DNA of 64,000 nt from Spodoptera frugiperda (GCF_023101765.2 NC_064217.1:7289788-7353787), one strand, 5' to 3'; shown: positions 27,755 through 41,805, counted from the first letter of the stretch. A program made the numbers and translations. Notes: generated from the letters alone by a model not told the origin.

Positions 27755-30074
27755 GTCTCCTGAGTATTCTTAGTAATATTTCAGCGTCGAATCCTGATGG
27801 TAGAAGAAACAATACATTGGAAGAGGGAAGCACAGCACAAAACCCCATCAGCAAAAAGATTAAATAAGAATACAGTGTTCGTGACAGCGCACAAGCCTTT
27901 ACGTAAAGGCATTTTTCGTTTTCTTTCTCCAGAATCTAGGCTCGTTCTATTCATCTCGCTGTCTTTAATCTTCCAGCCTCTTGGCAGACTTTGTCTAGAC
28001 GAGGCCGTCCTGAGGTAACTGCGCACAATTTCGATACGGTCGAGCCAGGACGAATGTTTCTGTTGGACCTAAGTTATTAGTTTTGTACTAACTGAAGAGC
28101 TACAGTTATGTTCAGGCTTTACTGTTATTTCGCTGTAACTGCTACAAGCTTACGTGGAATTATGTTGCTAAAGTACCAGCAACTACTGAAATAGTAATAG
28201 GGCCTTAATAATATTGAACTTTCCTGAATTGATACAGGAATTCCAAATTGATTCTAATTTTGTGCTTATTTCGTCAATAAGGTATAGATTTAATTATTTT
28301 TTTTTATGATGTCGTTTATTGAAAACTAAGTCAAATTAAAAAGTACACGTTTCTAGAATTTCAACTTTATTGTAATTTCAACGTTTATTTGTATGTGTTT
28401 CAAGGCGTTTTCTACAGTAACTTAGTTTTACTTGATCATAATTAAACCTACACATTATTTTGTTTGTACGCGTTGTAATTCAAGCGTTATTATCATGATA
28501 TTATAGCGTGACTTTAATTTATCGAGTGAGTTTTTGCGAATTTGTTTTTGTTCTATACCAATTATAATTCTACTTAGGTACCTTTTTATCGGACACCTAC
28601 TAACTTGGCTGCTACTGTTTTTCCACCATTGTGTTTTATATGGTGTTAGACCTATTCAATGTTAATGAGAATTGTAACTTAAAAAAAATAGTTCTAACTG
28701 AACAGATACTATTTTCATCCGTTTTTTCTATAGTTTAGATTTATGTGTCTATAAAAATGTTACAACTATTAATCAAATTTTACCAAACTGAAGGATTTTG
28801 GTCCATAAATAACATTTTGTAAATTGTGAAACACAACAAAACCTAAATTTCATAAACACAAGACCGAATATTCCTAGGAAAGTTGAATAAACTGTTATCC
28901 GAGCACTGGTTTTCACCAACGCGGTTTCTCAAGTTTATATTGTTGACAAATGCGATCCGTCCGCCACGTCGGCAGTTTATTGCCCGCCATGACAGCCGAC
29001 GCATTGTCGACCACGTTGAAAGGTTTACTACGACCTCGTAAAAACAAGTGTACTCTTTGGGAGGTCAAAGTTTGCTTGATTGTTTGCCGAAGGACAATTC
29101 GTTAGCGAAATAGAATTTATTGACCAGATTTGGGTCAATTTGGCAGGTCAGGTACATGTTAATACTGATAATCTTGTCCATCTCAGTAATTTGGGGACTA
29201 ATATTATTCTGTAGCATACTGCCAATGGAGCTAAATTAACATTCATAATGAAGATTGACGATGTAGACATTGTTATGCGTTCTCATTACTACTGATTGTA
29301 ATAAATTGGCTCTGATAACTCTTTGTATAACCGTGATTGCATTTTATGAACAAATAGACTTCATGGATGAGTTTATTTTTGGGTTCTACTGATACCTTTG
29401 TGGACATTTTATCGCAACACGAGTTTGGTTATTGTAAACGTTAGAGGGTCTATGCAATGGATGGAAATCATCGTTATCATTTAGTAGTTAGTCACAAGAG
29501 ATCCCCTTCTAAAGATAGGTCTCCCCCAATGGCTTCTAAATTGGACTCTTAAAAGCGACCTGCATCAGTGGTTTCTTGTGTCTTTACCGTGGCGGCACGA
29601 AGAGCAAAATTATTAAACCTACACACACGTCACACAATGCAAACAGTTTTTGGCAATCTCATATTTATAGTCGCATCTACACTGTTCATATTTGTACTCT
29701 TATTATTATTTACATTAATTGAAATAATACGTGTGACCTTAAACAATACCTGACCTTTTCGAAGGGCACCAATGAGTTCAGTATTTATTTTCCTCATATT
29801 AAACAGAAATGTGGAATCTGATATCAGAATCTTTTTTTAGAATCCTATTTTGAATCAGAGGTAATAAATAGCAGTGTGAATGGGGTTTTCTATTACTGCC
29901 TTACATATAAATATGTGGGTTTGTAGGCATGTTCATATTATTCTCCTTACAAGTACGTCAGTGAAAAGAGACGATAAATTATGATACAAACAGATCTACT
30001 GGCGAGACCGGGAATTATATTGTGAGCCTTTTATGTTACACTTTCAAACCTTCAAGAAAAGACCGTTTTCTTTT
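27755..30074. other. AT-rich unique DNA, no gene seen
   Basis: No supported gene. Frames such as 27781-28026 (minus) and 29568-29753 lack family resemblance and clear splice sites. A GC-richer patch lies near 28940-29030. Confidence 0.55.
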
Positions 30075-30193
30075 TAAAAGGCCGGTGACGCACCTCTTTC
30101 TCCTTTGGTGTTGCGGGTGTCCATGGAAGGCTCTGATCGCTTACCATCAGGCAATACGGTTGCATGTTTGCCCACTATTTGTTAAAAAAAAAT
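30075..30193 (+). mobile_element. 3' tail fragment of a lepidopteran LINE-type repeat
   Basis: The sequence runs from AAAAGGCCGGTGACGCACC through GTTGCGGGTGTCCATGG and TGATCGCTTACCATCAGG to a terminal A-run (TTAAAAAAAAATT). I recognise this string as a very common repeat end in moth and butterfly genomes, where it precedes a poly-A tail. That fits the 3' UTR of a non-LTR retrotransposon truncated at its 5' side. The exact clade cannot be given from sight. A 67-codon open frame that crosses it is not a gene. Confidence 0.7.
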
Positions 30194-33100
30194 TACAGAG
30201 GCAATCATTATTTAGATTATCATGATCTATGGCTTACGTATGTGATAATTGCTAGTTAAAACAGGATTTGTTTTATGAATTTGCGTTTAGAATTATTGGG
30301 CAAATTATTCTGGATTAAATAGAATATTTTGATACTTACAAATAATTTATCAAAAATCATCTGATACTGTTATTTAGATTACTTTTATAGCTAACTCTAT
30401 ACCAATAGTTTGACAGTATTTTCTACCTATAATAAAATTTTGGGTTCTATTTAATGTCGACGGTTAAGATGATGCTTCTAAGCTCTTGTATAATTAAATC
30501 GTTACGTAAATCAACATAAATAAACTCTAGGAGATGGTACTATAGATGTGGGCTGAATCCTATCAATACTCCTGTTATAGGCTATTAAACATTCATGTTA
30601 AATCCTACAGAGGATTACACGTGTTCGGTACAAAGTCTGTACCAACATAACAATGAGAAAAAGTTTTTATGATGTGTTTACTTCTTTTACGTATCTTTTA
30701 GCTGTAAATAAGACTTTATTACTACGTGGGTATTGCGAAAAACTTGTGGTAAGCTGAAGACGCCTCCTACATAACTGAAATTCAATATAGGTACGTAGGT
30801 TGGTAAACGCCTACATAATTCTTGTTTTAAAAAAAATCTATTACTTTTGCTCTAAAAAACAATACGCCTAAAGCTACCAAGCGTCCTAAAACTAAAGCTA
30901 AGGCGAAAGTCGTGAAGAATGGCGGGTTTTTCGTTCATTCCATGAATGAAAGAGCTGGTTGTGCTAATGAGTACACGACTAATTGCTTCAAGCAAAGCCA
31001 ACGAACAATAGCAATTCGTTAAATAAAATTAAAAAATCTTTTTATTTCAGACTACGAGCCACAAAAAGCCTGTTGTGACGAAACAACTATAATTTAACAT
31101 AATTTGAAGAAATAATTAGTCTTTAGTTTTAATTAATATAGTTAATTACGAATGAACAATAGGACATTTCCAGAACTCTCCGGATAATTCTGGAAGATTT
31201 ATGTCAATTATAATATCAGTTTCTATTTTAAAACGAACACAATAGTGGTGAATAAATAGATCGTAAACAACAATAATAACTTTTGTGCTTCTTTCCTATC
31301 ATGCTTTTACCTTCTATTACATATTTGTTTATAACCTAGTAAAACGTGGTTTGCCAAATGTAACTAAACCCCATACAACACCCAAGCCAAGTGCATGTAA
31401 TAGAAATAACCGAGCACCGTTGTAGGTAGCTGTTTCGAGAAACAAGGGGGCTAATTAGAACTTGTAAGATGGTCGGAGTAACTAACAGTGAGGGCTTAGG
31501 AACTACTTGTGGCATTAGCGCGACAGTACGCCACTGTACATAACAATCCATGTATACGATACGTGTATATAGTACGTATGTATTACTCTACCGTGCCTTC
31601 ACGTTGTAGCCACGATTTGTACCCGAAAAAGCCGCTTGGATTAAAATACCCCTGTAAATCCACGAGTTAAGATGTCTTGGGTTACTTCGTTGCAAATTAG
31701 AATCCTGTAGTTTTATTCTCGGAGTAAGAATTTCATTTTGTGGATTGTATAATACTATGAGGCTTTCCAAGCTGCTTTTTATTCTTAGAAGAATATTGAA
31801 GACTATCCCTCGAGTGGCTTAGCTTCTTGCAATTTTACACCGTTGTAGACTTTTACTTTATTTGCAACTTGTGACCGCAAACGTCATGTTGTGTTTGTGG
31901 TTTCCGCTTGAAGTAATATGATATAAATCTACAGGTTCATTTGATATCTTTCCTTGTTTGTGTTTTATTTCAACTGTTGAACTAATCGAACGTATTGTAT
32001 CGATCTTTACTTTTGCCTTTTAATGAAATTGGGTGAGTGGGATATGTAAATGCTCCAATTTCGCATTGTTACAATGTCATGCTATGAAAAACCTGATATT
32101 CGATTGCCTCATAGGTATTAAATATCCCATTCATATTTCTTTATATCTCATGTATAAAGGATCGTTAAGTATGCAAAAATATCATATCAATTCATTACGC
32201 AAAACGTCCTTGACACAAAAAAATAAAAACAAATTCGTTATATACCAATACCACTCTCCAAAATATTGCCTACACCGGTACACTTCCAACCAAATTTTCA
32301 CCAACAAAAGTCTCTAGAGATGTTTCATCTAAATTAAAAGTAACTTCTCATGTTTTTCGTATAACCGTAATACAGTGGAACATAAAAAGCAATCGTCAAT
32401 AATTTTCATATACGTATATTTGCGGAAAACCAATATGAGCTCCCTAAAGCTGATCGTAAATTTTCACGCTTACGGTAACAAATATAAAAAATAACTACTG
32501 TTGTGTATGTTTTTCCGTCGTATCATCTAGTATGCATAAAACCTGCAACCGAGGGAGGCTGGGGACCGCAATCCTCTACTCCTTCATTGATTTTACAGGT
32601 ACTAAGAAAGCCACTGAGTCGTTCTATGACTGAAATAATGTTTGACAGTAAAAACAGTTTGCTAAAAACTACCTTTAAAAAGTATTCTAAAAAATACATA
32701 AAATTCCGAAAACAAACTGACATGATATTTAAATTAAGAATGCTTAAAATAAGCAGCCTATTATAATAAACCTAATATAAAGTGTTATAATTGATAGAAC
32801 TACAAACAAAAAAGAACTTTACGATCAATTCATTCTAAACCATTTTAAAAATGTTCATCACTGTATAATTTCATTGCGGCCCCTTTAACTTAACATGTTA
32901 GTTATTCATACAATCCCAATTAAGATTCTCAAACTTAAATTAAGAGATAACAGGAGTTTTAGGCGGTGTTTTTTTAAACTTAAATTATTTAACATCTAAG
33001 GAATCTCTGTACATTCTTGTTCTGGATCGTCATCATAATAATGCATACTTTCGTTTATTTCTTCAGTCTCAGCATTTTTATTTCACTCGTTCTGTCTGCT

Positions 33101-34326
33101 ATGCAACTACAGTCCTTAAAACATCAGAGGTAACTGTGACAATTACTGCTTGCTTTCTATTCCTTATTGGGTGCATTTTCTTGTGACAATGTTTGTACAA
33201 AAAGTTGGTAGCCAGTTAATGTCTTGTGTTGTGTTGTGCATCACCGATTACCTGGCTATGGAAGTATCTTTTCATTGTGTATCAGTTCGGGGTGGTCTAT
33301 TGTTTGCCAAAAACACGTGTTGGGGATTAATCGTTTGTTTATGTTAATAGTCTTTAATAAGTTTGTTGTTACATTTCATTTTGCAATAGCAATCGTTTAC
33401 TTGTACGTCGTCATGTTTGTTTTAAATAGTATAAATGTCTTTTTTATGATAAGTTGTTCAGAAATATGGAGGCTCGGTTTTGATAGACTACTCTGTGCAC
33501 AGAAAAGTACAGTTGTGACGATAGAACTGTTACACCAAAGGAAGAACAGAGCCATCTCTCCTTACTTAAATATTTTTATGACATTATTTTTAAAATGAAA
33601 TGAGTTTTGTAGTTTTCGTATTCATGGCAATGGGAAAAGGTTTTTACAATTCCAAGTTTCAATCTTTCTTGGTTGTATTTATTTTCAGCTTACTTGTTAG
33701 TGGTTGGAAACTAACAAGATATTTTAATCTCTTTTCTAGCTACAATAAGGTCTGGAGTGCCGTCATCTTCTCTAAATTTATTTATTATTACGAAACAGAC
33801 AAGAGTGTCATGTGTATCTAAGAAAATATTAGTAGGAGGCACAACTAGACAGAAAAACAGAACATGAAATAAATAAACAACTATACGAACAAGTGTAGGT
33901 AGCAGAATACTAAACCAGTCAGTCCTTTAAGCATTATCTCAGTACGAAATAGTGCCAAAAGCGCCCGTATACAATTAACCCTAGGAAAAAACTCGTGTTT
34001 CAAAAGTTAGCGAGTTGTTCCATCCTTGTATTCTTTGAAGATATAAAAGAGTTTTCGGTCTCAAAGGGGGATGAGCTCACGTCGTTACTTTGATTAGAAG
34101 TTCGCTGGCTGCCTATTGTGGAATGAGTTGGCCGAAGGCCACTGATATCAATAATACTTGTTTCTTCTCTTAGTTTATAATAGAACATTTCTTATATAAG
34201 GAAGTATGTAACTTATATTCATAACATTGATGTTGCTTCACAATATTCTTTAGATAACATTATTGGAAAAAGTATGAAATGTAATGTATGATTTTTATAA
34301 TAAGTATCGTGAGACATACTAAATTT
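30194..34326. other. AT-rich unique DNA, no firm gene
   Basis: A lysine-rich open frame lies at 30861-31022 (listed separately). The longest open frame of the window, 33224-33598, is in a T-rich run that yields a hydrophobic translation by composition alone. A minus-strand frame at 34000-34188 encodes a polar Ser/Thr/Asn-rich peptide but has no clear splice context. Nothing here is a recognised gene. Confidence 0.5.
30861..31022 (+). pseudogene. Lysine-rich open frame, possible remnant of a basic-tail protein
   Basis: In frame from 30861 the translation begins with TPKATKRPKTKAKAKVVK and stays open for about 50 codons to a TAA at 31020. An AATAAA overlaps the bases just after the stop. The K/P/A/T-rich start resembles tails of H1-type histones or other basic nuclear proteins. 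There is no start codon before it, no 3' splice site and no globular domain, and the rest of the frame is not recognisable. It could be a retrocopy remnant or chance. Confidence 0.15.
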
Positions 34327-34398
34327 ACTAAAAATCACGGCTTACTCACGTACATTAATGGAGAAAAGCTCTACTAGTTTCGAGTCCCAAAGGGACTC
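34327..34398 (+). mobile_element. Half copy of the MITE-like element at 16497
   Basis: ACTAAAAATCACGGCTTACT and the following ACATTAATGGAGAAAAGC and TCTACTAGTTTCGAGTC match the left half of the 16497-16643 element. The fragment ends in a 7-bp hairpin, GAGTCCC/GGGACTC (34382-34398). No right-hand inverted repeat follows, so it is truncated, or the shared half is an independent repeat. Confidence 0.6.
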
Positions 34399-37300
34399 AA
34401 GATTATTCATTTTTAAAGTTTTGAAATTTGTTGCACAGAGAACTTATGAATGACTTTTCTTTCTATTTTATTAGTTGTTGAAACATTTAAGATTTTCCAC
34501 AAAACCACCAGGAATAAATGAAGAGATTCATAAAAGAAAATTTTACGACAACATTTAAATTCCTTTGGCAACACTTCCAAGAAACGAACCTTCCAAAACT
34601 TTTCTATTGATATTGTGTACCAAATTAATATTGTACGAAGGTACTCAAACTTTTAAGATCTAATAAGAACGATCTTTGTTGTACGCCACGAAGATTATAA
34701 TGTTACAATACAAAATGTGAAGAAAATCATACCGTATACATGAATAGCCGTGAAGTAGTTCATACATAGTTTGCTCTGGGAAATTTATATTAAGATAATA
34801 CTCGTCGCTGTCCGTCGTCCGTCGGTAGCTTGTAGCAAGTCCAGAATTACTTGGCCAGTATCTTTGGCCAACTTTAATGAAGTTTCCCTTTTATTACGAC
34901 GGAGTCTTAACCCCAAGGATCTTTGTGTTTATGATCCTGTTATAACTTTAAAGAGCTTGCAACAGCAGAGTTAGGGTTAATTTTTCTAAAGACCTTTACA
35001 ACCAAGTGTTTCTTATGTAGAATTAAAATTATTGCTTATCTAAACATAGGTCAAAATACACTAAAATTATCAAACTAATATTTTATTTTTGGGGGTAAAG
35101 TTGCCTTCAAGATACAAATTGTTTATTTTGATTTTATACAAAAACCACTCTTCACTAAAGAAAATCTTCTGTCGACTTACATTCCTCCCTCATATCGGAC
35201 ATAATGCGGAAATGCAATTTCCATAAATTTTACACCCTGTGAGCAGAGTCCCCATCCGAAAAGATTGGACGTGACCACATGATAGGTATTATGGAGACCT
35301 TTATTACCACGCTGTCTGCAGTTTTAAAAGTAAGGACGTAACTTACTAGGAAAGCAATCAAAAAGCTATCCATTTCTAGAGAAAACTGCTCGCGAAACGA
35401 GAATTTAGAACTAAATAATTTAAAAAGATTTTTCATGAATGACAAATTTTCAATGTGCATCCACCGGGACATACATTTTCATGAGAGTAACTGGGGAAGT
35501 GCGGTCGTAACAAACCAAATAAATTATAAAAAGAGATCTCGGGAAGGAGACAAGGCTTTCCTTGGGACAAGTCGTAAATTTAACGGTCGAAGGAATCCTT
35601 ATTTCCCCCGGCTATTCACGTGGTTGAGCTTGCAAAACTATCTCCTTTATGAGTAATAGAAAAAGCCTGTAACCACTAAAATATTAACCGCTACCTCCGC
35701 CGCATAATTCCATTTCGCATAAAGTTCAGCGTACATTCAAACCGTTTTAAAACCATTCGTGTTTTCTGCTATTATTTTATTAACAACGTCCATTTTTTCT
35801 CCCCGCTAACAGCAAACGTAATCCCAAATGTTCCATTAAAACGTTGCTCCGTGTGTAACTCCCTTAATTAACGCAGTCGATCTCCCATTCGCCTCAGAAA
35901 GTGCTCCATTGTACAAAATTTGTAACGTAGTAAAATTCTTCGACCGCAACAGAATTACCACGAAATTATGAGAATAATTTAATTAAGACATAACAGCACC
36001 TTTAATACCGATTAGTCACACGATCCGTGGTTTGGGCGTACTAGGTAATTTGAGATCTTAATGGGTTTACTGCGGCTTTTGTCATACCTCCTCCTCCACA
36101 CTGACCAATCACGAGCGCCAAGCTTTGGTGCTTCGACGGCTTCACTGATTCATCATGTGATTAACACTTGCTGGTATTCTGTGTTAATTTACTCACGTTG
36201 CTTGTTTGATGTATAATAATCGTAGGTTCACTAGCCAATTCTACTAATCGCTGATCATACCCCATAAAACAGAAGCTGACGTCACTAATTTAATATAGAA
36301 TTTCCCCTTCATTAGGTGCTTGCTTTGATCTGAGAGATTGCTGGATACAAAATTGTTTTGTTTTCACAGCAAATTACATTAGTCTTGTCAGTTACAAATG
36401 TTGGCTATTACTGGAATATTTTATTATTTTTTAGCATGGAAACAAGTCATTTATATAATGTGGCGGAGTCTAAGACAAAGCGGAGCCTACTGGCCGTCAC
36501 AGCGGGCGTGCTAATAAGCCCCTTACGTCAGTTGAGTCAAAGCTAGTATTATTTTTCTTAAAGATAGCATTGCGGGAGTTTTCAATGTAATTGCCCCGGT
36601 TTCTTCAAGAGCCTGACAGCTCAAAGGCCAGTCAGTGACGTGCTCATTGTCGGAACGCCCACGGTTTACCTTATTCAAAGTTTGCGGGTTTTTTTCTTTA
36701 AATATTCACCGGGAGTCAGTCGGTAATACTCGTTAATAAGTGTTTTATTTGCAGCAGTTTGCGTAATTTTTTATGTTCCACTGCTAAGTCCTGGAGCTTT
36801 GCGGTTTCCAAATATTTTATTTAAACTAGCAACACGTTTCACTAGTTATATCACCGTAAACGTGAATGAATCCGTATAAAAATATGTTTCATTTTTCTAA
36901 CTTTCCTTTAAATAATTACCAAAAATTTGCTAACAGCGTTTTATTACGTAAAATTATAGTATAGCATGATAATTTCTTTATGGTTCATCGGTGCCGTGTA
37001 CTTCAGCCCTCCAATAGAAAATGTTCCAATAGTCATAAAACTAAATTGTGGTTGTAAAATCGTGTAATTAGTGAAACTAATGGTGGTAATCGACTTCCAT
37101 ATGAAAATTACAATCGTAAACTTTTTTCCGTCGTAAAGCCTTTAAATGCTTTCATAAAATTAAATTGTTTTGATTATTTTACTGAAATATGGGTAATTTT
37201 ATTTATGTGAATAAACAATTGCCGCAATATATGGGTTTCGTTAGTAGTGCTATCGATTCACTTTGTTCGTATTTCCTTAGGTAAATCGTATGACAAAATA

Positions 37301-39723
37301 TACAAAAGGACAAAAAGTGAGACCATTCTTTCCTCTTGGGTAACCTGATATTGCTCATTCAGTTGTTTTCTGGCTGTTTGGGTATAAGATTACAAGCAAT
37401 TTATTTCAATATGGCAATCGAATTTACGAACGCACTCGGATTGTTTAAGGAGACCATTTTATAGTCGACAAACTTTTATTTTATTTGTAATGCCTTTCTT
37501 TTTATAATTAGAATATTTATGTAAATGTCGTGCGTCCCAAACTGTTGTTGAAAATCCTTTACATACTAAAATCGTTCCATAGTAGATAGATAGTAGAAGA
37601 GTCACAGTCACACGTTATTTGCTATTTTATTTCTATTTAAAAATCCTTAAATGTCGTAGAATAATACGTTCATTTGTTTACACAGCATATTGCTGTCCTT
37701 ATCACTTTTAACGTGACGTCACTGTTGTGTTATTTATTTCTTTTGTTTTCATTTTTATGGCGAATTGTCTTTACCGGTAAACATTGTTAATATATCTTCC
37801 TTTGGCCGTGCTATTAGATATATGGAAGAAATATCTTGCTAATCACATGCTATAAAACGGTGATATTGATACTTATACTAATAATTATATAGATTTACAT
37901 AATTTTAATTGGTTTTCTTCACATTTAATTTTTTCCCAATACCCGAATATATTTTCTTAATTACACACAATGTTTTGACATATTTATTTTAATCGAATAT
38001 TTTATATATATATAGAGTCGTATAAACTAATTTTATGGAAACTTGAGCACCGATTTGAATAAAATATCGTTCGATTTAAATCAAACATATTTATGCATAC
38101 GCCTTGGTGTGATGATTGCCCTCTCTACGTCGTTAACTGACAATGTTGACACTTTATTGACCATATCGAGTTTATCTAATAACTATTTGTAATTTAATAT
38201 TCCACTTGGTTAATTATGTCAACGCACGCATACGCTGCTAATCGTAACCCAATACTGTTGCTTGTCAACAGACATTTATAGTTTTAAAAGAATATAAAAA
38301 TAATAAAACGACACAATGACCATTTTAAAGGTTCAAATAAGCGTTAGTTTTGGCATAGGTTATTAATGCATGTGGCCTTTTAGCGACACCTAATATGCCA
38401 CATTAAATAATATCATAAAATTATAATAATATTGTTTAATGCGTCTATATAATGTAGTAAATGGATACTTTTCTAGTGAGGTTTATTTTTATTATCATCT
38501 TAAGGAGATGGCTAAGTTTAATGTTATTGTCAAACGAGGCATAGATAGTATAACATAGAGATTAAATCTGTGGGACTTAGATCGGATCTCTCAGCGGTAA
38601 GAATATATAGCATATTCTAACTGATTACACGATATAGGTGATGATTTTTTTTGGCGAGGACCACTCGTAGTTCAGTACGCTAAGGCTGTTAACTTCTTAA
38701 CCGGACTATAAATAGTAGATGACACACAATTTTAAGATTATATCCTAAAAAATACTGATAAAATAACCCAACGGTTTCTGGTAATAAGTTTTACACGTGC
38801 CTCGAAAACCGCGCACCTTTCCAAGTGCGTAAGCACTCAAAGTTCAACGTTGTCGCATCCTAATAACTTTATACAACTTTTTTCAATAAACATACCCAAG
38901 TTTTAACTTATAAGTGTATTTGTATAAGTCCAACAATAGAGTCTATCTAAACTCCTAGACCTTTTTGAGACGTTTTTCAAGAATATCGGTTATCGGCACA
39001 ATTATCGACGGCGAGCACTGCCGGCCGCGCGATTGCAATCTCCAGATAGGTTGGTTTAATCTACAGATTTATGGGTCCAGCTCCCACACTTTAATCCGTT
39101 TACTGTGAAAAACCAACGAGGATTTTTATTTAGTAAAATCTTCTAGCTTAAAGAGTTTTTCTTAATATCTTATTTATTTTTTGGGTACTTTTTTGTAGAG
39201 TGCTTCGGTCTTAGATAACCTAGTTTCTTTTTAAATTGAGAAATATAGTCTGGTGTTTGTTATTATAGAAATTCTGGTAGACTTAATGATGTACCTGCCT
39301 ATCTACCACCTACATAGGCACCAAATCTTTTTAAGAAATCTCATCTATGACTTTCTAACAAATTGAGTGTATGTTATTTGAGTTTAATTATGTTCTTTGG
39401 ACATTTTCATTTTGCCTCTGACATTTAGTTATTCAAAATTCCAATACCTAGTTCTCCCAGAATTGGACCATGCAGTGATATCAGAGAATGTGGATTTTCC
39501 AGTCAAATATCAACAGTGTCACTGGCAAACGTTCCATAATAAAGCCCGTACAAATCATCAAAATGGTCAATCGCAGTACGTATTGGGTTTGGTACTTTTT
39601 ATTTCGTGGTACTACGGTGGGTTATTGGACAACTGTGGTTATTACTGGAAGTCACACACATGAAGAGAATGACATATACGGGCACTGGTTTGAACAATGA
39701 TGATATAAAGAATCTCTATACTT
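34399..39723. other. AT-rich unique DNA, no gene seen
   Basis: No supported gene. TGACGTCA sites occur at 36277-36284 and 37714-37721, the latter within the 10-base palindrome GTGACGTCAC. A short (TA)n run lies at about 38002-38013. GC-richer patches occur near 36060-36160 and 36560-36660. Confidence 0.55.
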
Positions 39724-39857
39724 AGGCTTACCCCCTATTACATAGGCCTTATTACACAAATGGTGAAAAGTGGGTGTACATTGTATAGCGGCATTCCGTG
39801 CCATAATGTGCACCTCTGCCTACCCTTTTAATATAAGGCGTGACATTACTTCTGTAT
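39724..39857 (+). mobile_element. 5'-truncated SINE tail
   Basis: It begins in the body segment GGCTTACCCCCTATTACATA and runs through ACAAATGGTGAAAAGTGGGT and GTGCACCTCTGCCTACCC to AAGGCGTGACATTAC. It is the same family as 14051-14330. The tRNA-like head is absent, so it is a dead fragment. Confidence 0.8.
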
Positions 39858-41068
39858 ACTTAGTTTGAAAAGTAACATATTCCTATTTCTACAATTAGCT
39901 GAGATTAGATAAAATGAAGAGAAATGGTTGTTTTTATAATTTAAAACAATTTACAATTACTAAACTAAGTTTAATATAGAATGGGGACATAGCCTATTAG
40001 TTAAAAGCCCCTGAAATCAAATAGATAAAAAAAAACAATTACTAAATTATCTTAAGTGACTTATTGACTTCATACACATTTTAAATAACCAATTATTTAT
40101 TGCTACATTATAATTTCTGTTCGTCTTATATGGACATGGCATTATACCACTTCTATATTTGGATATCTTAATTAATGCTGCAATTATATCCAATCAAAAT
40201 GTACGCATTAGTTGTTAACTAACAAATCTATTAAAACATCAGAGCTATAAATAACTCTAAAATAAAGGTATCTTTAGATTTTTTTTTTGTTTTATTATGA
40301 TTGTGTTTTTGCGACTCAGAGTGGCAATAAAGATTAGTTACACTTCTGATTTTTTAATTCTACAAAAACGTATATCTGGTTTTTTTCCGTTAATACTGCT
40401 ACCGTTGACTAAGTTTACCTGCTTCATCGTCTCGATACGACTTTTTTAAATTCTAGATTATTGGTAGTCATCATTACAACCTGTGATTACAACAATCCAC
40501 AAGATTTCGTATCTAAAGTAAGAGGTGGCAAATCACGCTTAAATAAATGTATTCTTTAACAAATACAAAAAATGTAATACTGGCTAAGCGATGGAAGCCA
40601 TTAGATAATTTACCCCATTAAAAAAAGATCTGCCTACTTCACTGCCATCTATTGGTGAGAACAAAAATCATCACATCACAACCAACAGCAATCAAATAAT
40701 TCTTATAATTAGAAATTATAAGTCCAGGTTTGTTCGCGATGTTTCCCTTCAGTGTTTGAAAGTGGTCACATTGCTGTTAATGTTTCGAGCTCGCGCCTTA
40801 ATGTACATATGAGAAATGGGTGTACTAAAACAATCAGCTATCCAGATTTCACTCATCAAAAAATTAGGATTATATATTTAAGAATCTTATTTTTTATTCT
40901 ACAATATAAAAACGAAATAGGTTGTCTATTTCGTTTGAAACAGCATTTTGTATGAAGAAGAGTTAACACATATTCCCTTTAAGAAGCAAATTGTTTACGT
41001 TATTAGTTAGTATGATTAGCATGCGTTATGCTTGTCCGGTCTATGATTTAAAGGTTTATTTCCTACGT
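39858..41068. other. AT-rich unique DNA, no gene seen
   Basis: No gene or recognised repeat stands out. The sequence is strongly AT-biased, with short A and T runs near 40025 and 40285. Confidence 0.55.
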
Positions 41069-41229
41069 GACGATGCGTAGTTTTTTTGTTTTTACAACAG
41101 ATTTGCTCCTATTTAGTATAATAATAATTAGAAGAAGCAATATTTTAGGATCATGGCTAATCACACATCGTTAGGCTTTTCTATTTAATGGATTTTCATT
41201 AAAACATTTGTCCAACACACACACATGTC

Positions 41230-41254
41230 ATAGCGAAAAAGTATTTTTCGCTAT
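41230..41254. repeat. Perfect 11-bp hairpin inside copy A
   Basis: ATAGCGAAAAA (41230-41240) and TTTTTCGCTAT (41244-41254) pair around GTA. In copy B the left arm has changed, so the stem is not preserved there. Confidence 0.65.
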
Positions 41255-41559
41255 ATTTGAAAATGCCTGTGCGGGTTTTATTTACAGTGTTGCAGCTGCA
41301 TCGGCAATTGCTGGGCCTTAATAAAAGCGTATGTGGGTGTATAAAAAACAAAGGCAATAGACGAATATCAGATCAATAGTGAACGAAAATTAAACTTTAG
41401 ATGTATGTATGCGGGTAAAATGAAAATGTTAGTTGAGGCTCGCTTCGGATTAGAAGCGCGGTTTTTATTAAAAATTTGACGCTTCGAAAAATGTGTGTTG
41501 GTTGAACAAAGTACGCGTTTTATAGAATTGGAATACTGTTTGATTAATTTATGTTTTTC

Positions 41560-41805
41560 TTTTTTTAATGTTTTCCCACATGAAGGTTCTCCTGTGTCGT
41601 GGGTGCGTTTACAAACACACAATTTCACATACACATGACACCCAGACCCGTAACAGCAATATGTGGATTACACAAAGAGTTGCTCCGTGCGGGAATCGAA
41701 CCCGCTACACATTGCACGGCAGCCAGTTTCCCAGCCACCGCGCCAACCGTGCAGTCAAAACCGTGCAGTGATGTTGTCATCATGCCCTTTCATCCCTTGA
41801 CAGAC
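41560..41805 (-). mobile_element. tRNA-derived SINE of a second moth family, inserted in copy A
   Basis: Read on the minus strand, the 5' part holds an A-box-like TTGGCGCGGTGGCTGGG and a good B box in GCGGGTTCGATTCCCGC. The body follows with TGTGTAATCCACATATTG, CGGGTCTGGGTGTCATGTG and ACGCACCCACGACACAGGAG. I recognise this as a SINE common in noctuid-type moths, similar to those described from Helicoverpa; the exact family name is uncertain. Copy B of the surrounding duplication lacks it, so it inserted after the two copies separated, or was lost from B. Ends are approximate because no clean target-site duplication is visible. Confidence 0.8.

Noticed and set aside
33224..33598. 124-codon open frame, longest in the window
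   Set aside because: It lies in a T-rich stretch where Phe, Val, Leu and Cys codons arise by composition. No domain, no family resemblance and no splice context.
8593..37721. TGACGTCA sites at 8593, 36277 and 37714 as a regulatory cluster
   Set aside because: Three sites across 29 kb are about what chance could give, and they are not clustered.
40780..40815. Possible third copy of the MITE-like repeat (GTTTCGAG and TAATGTAC words)
   Set aside because: The words are in the wrong order and spacing relative to the two good copies.
41368..41634. 88-codon minus-strand frame
   Set aside because: It straddles copy A of the duplication and the nested SINE, so it cannot be an ancestral gene.
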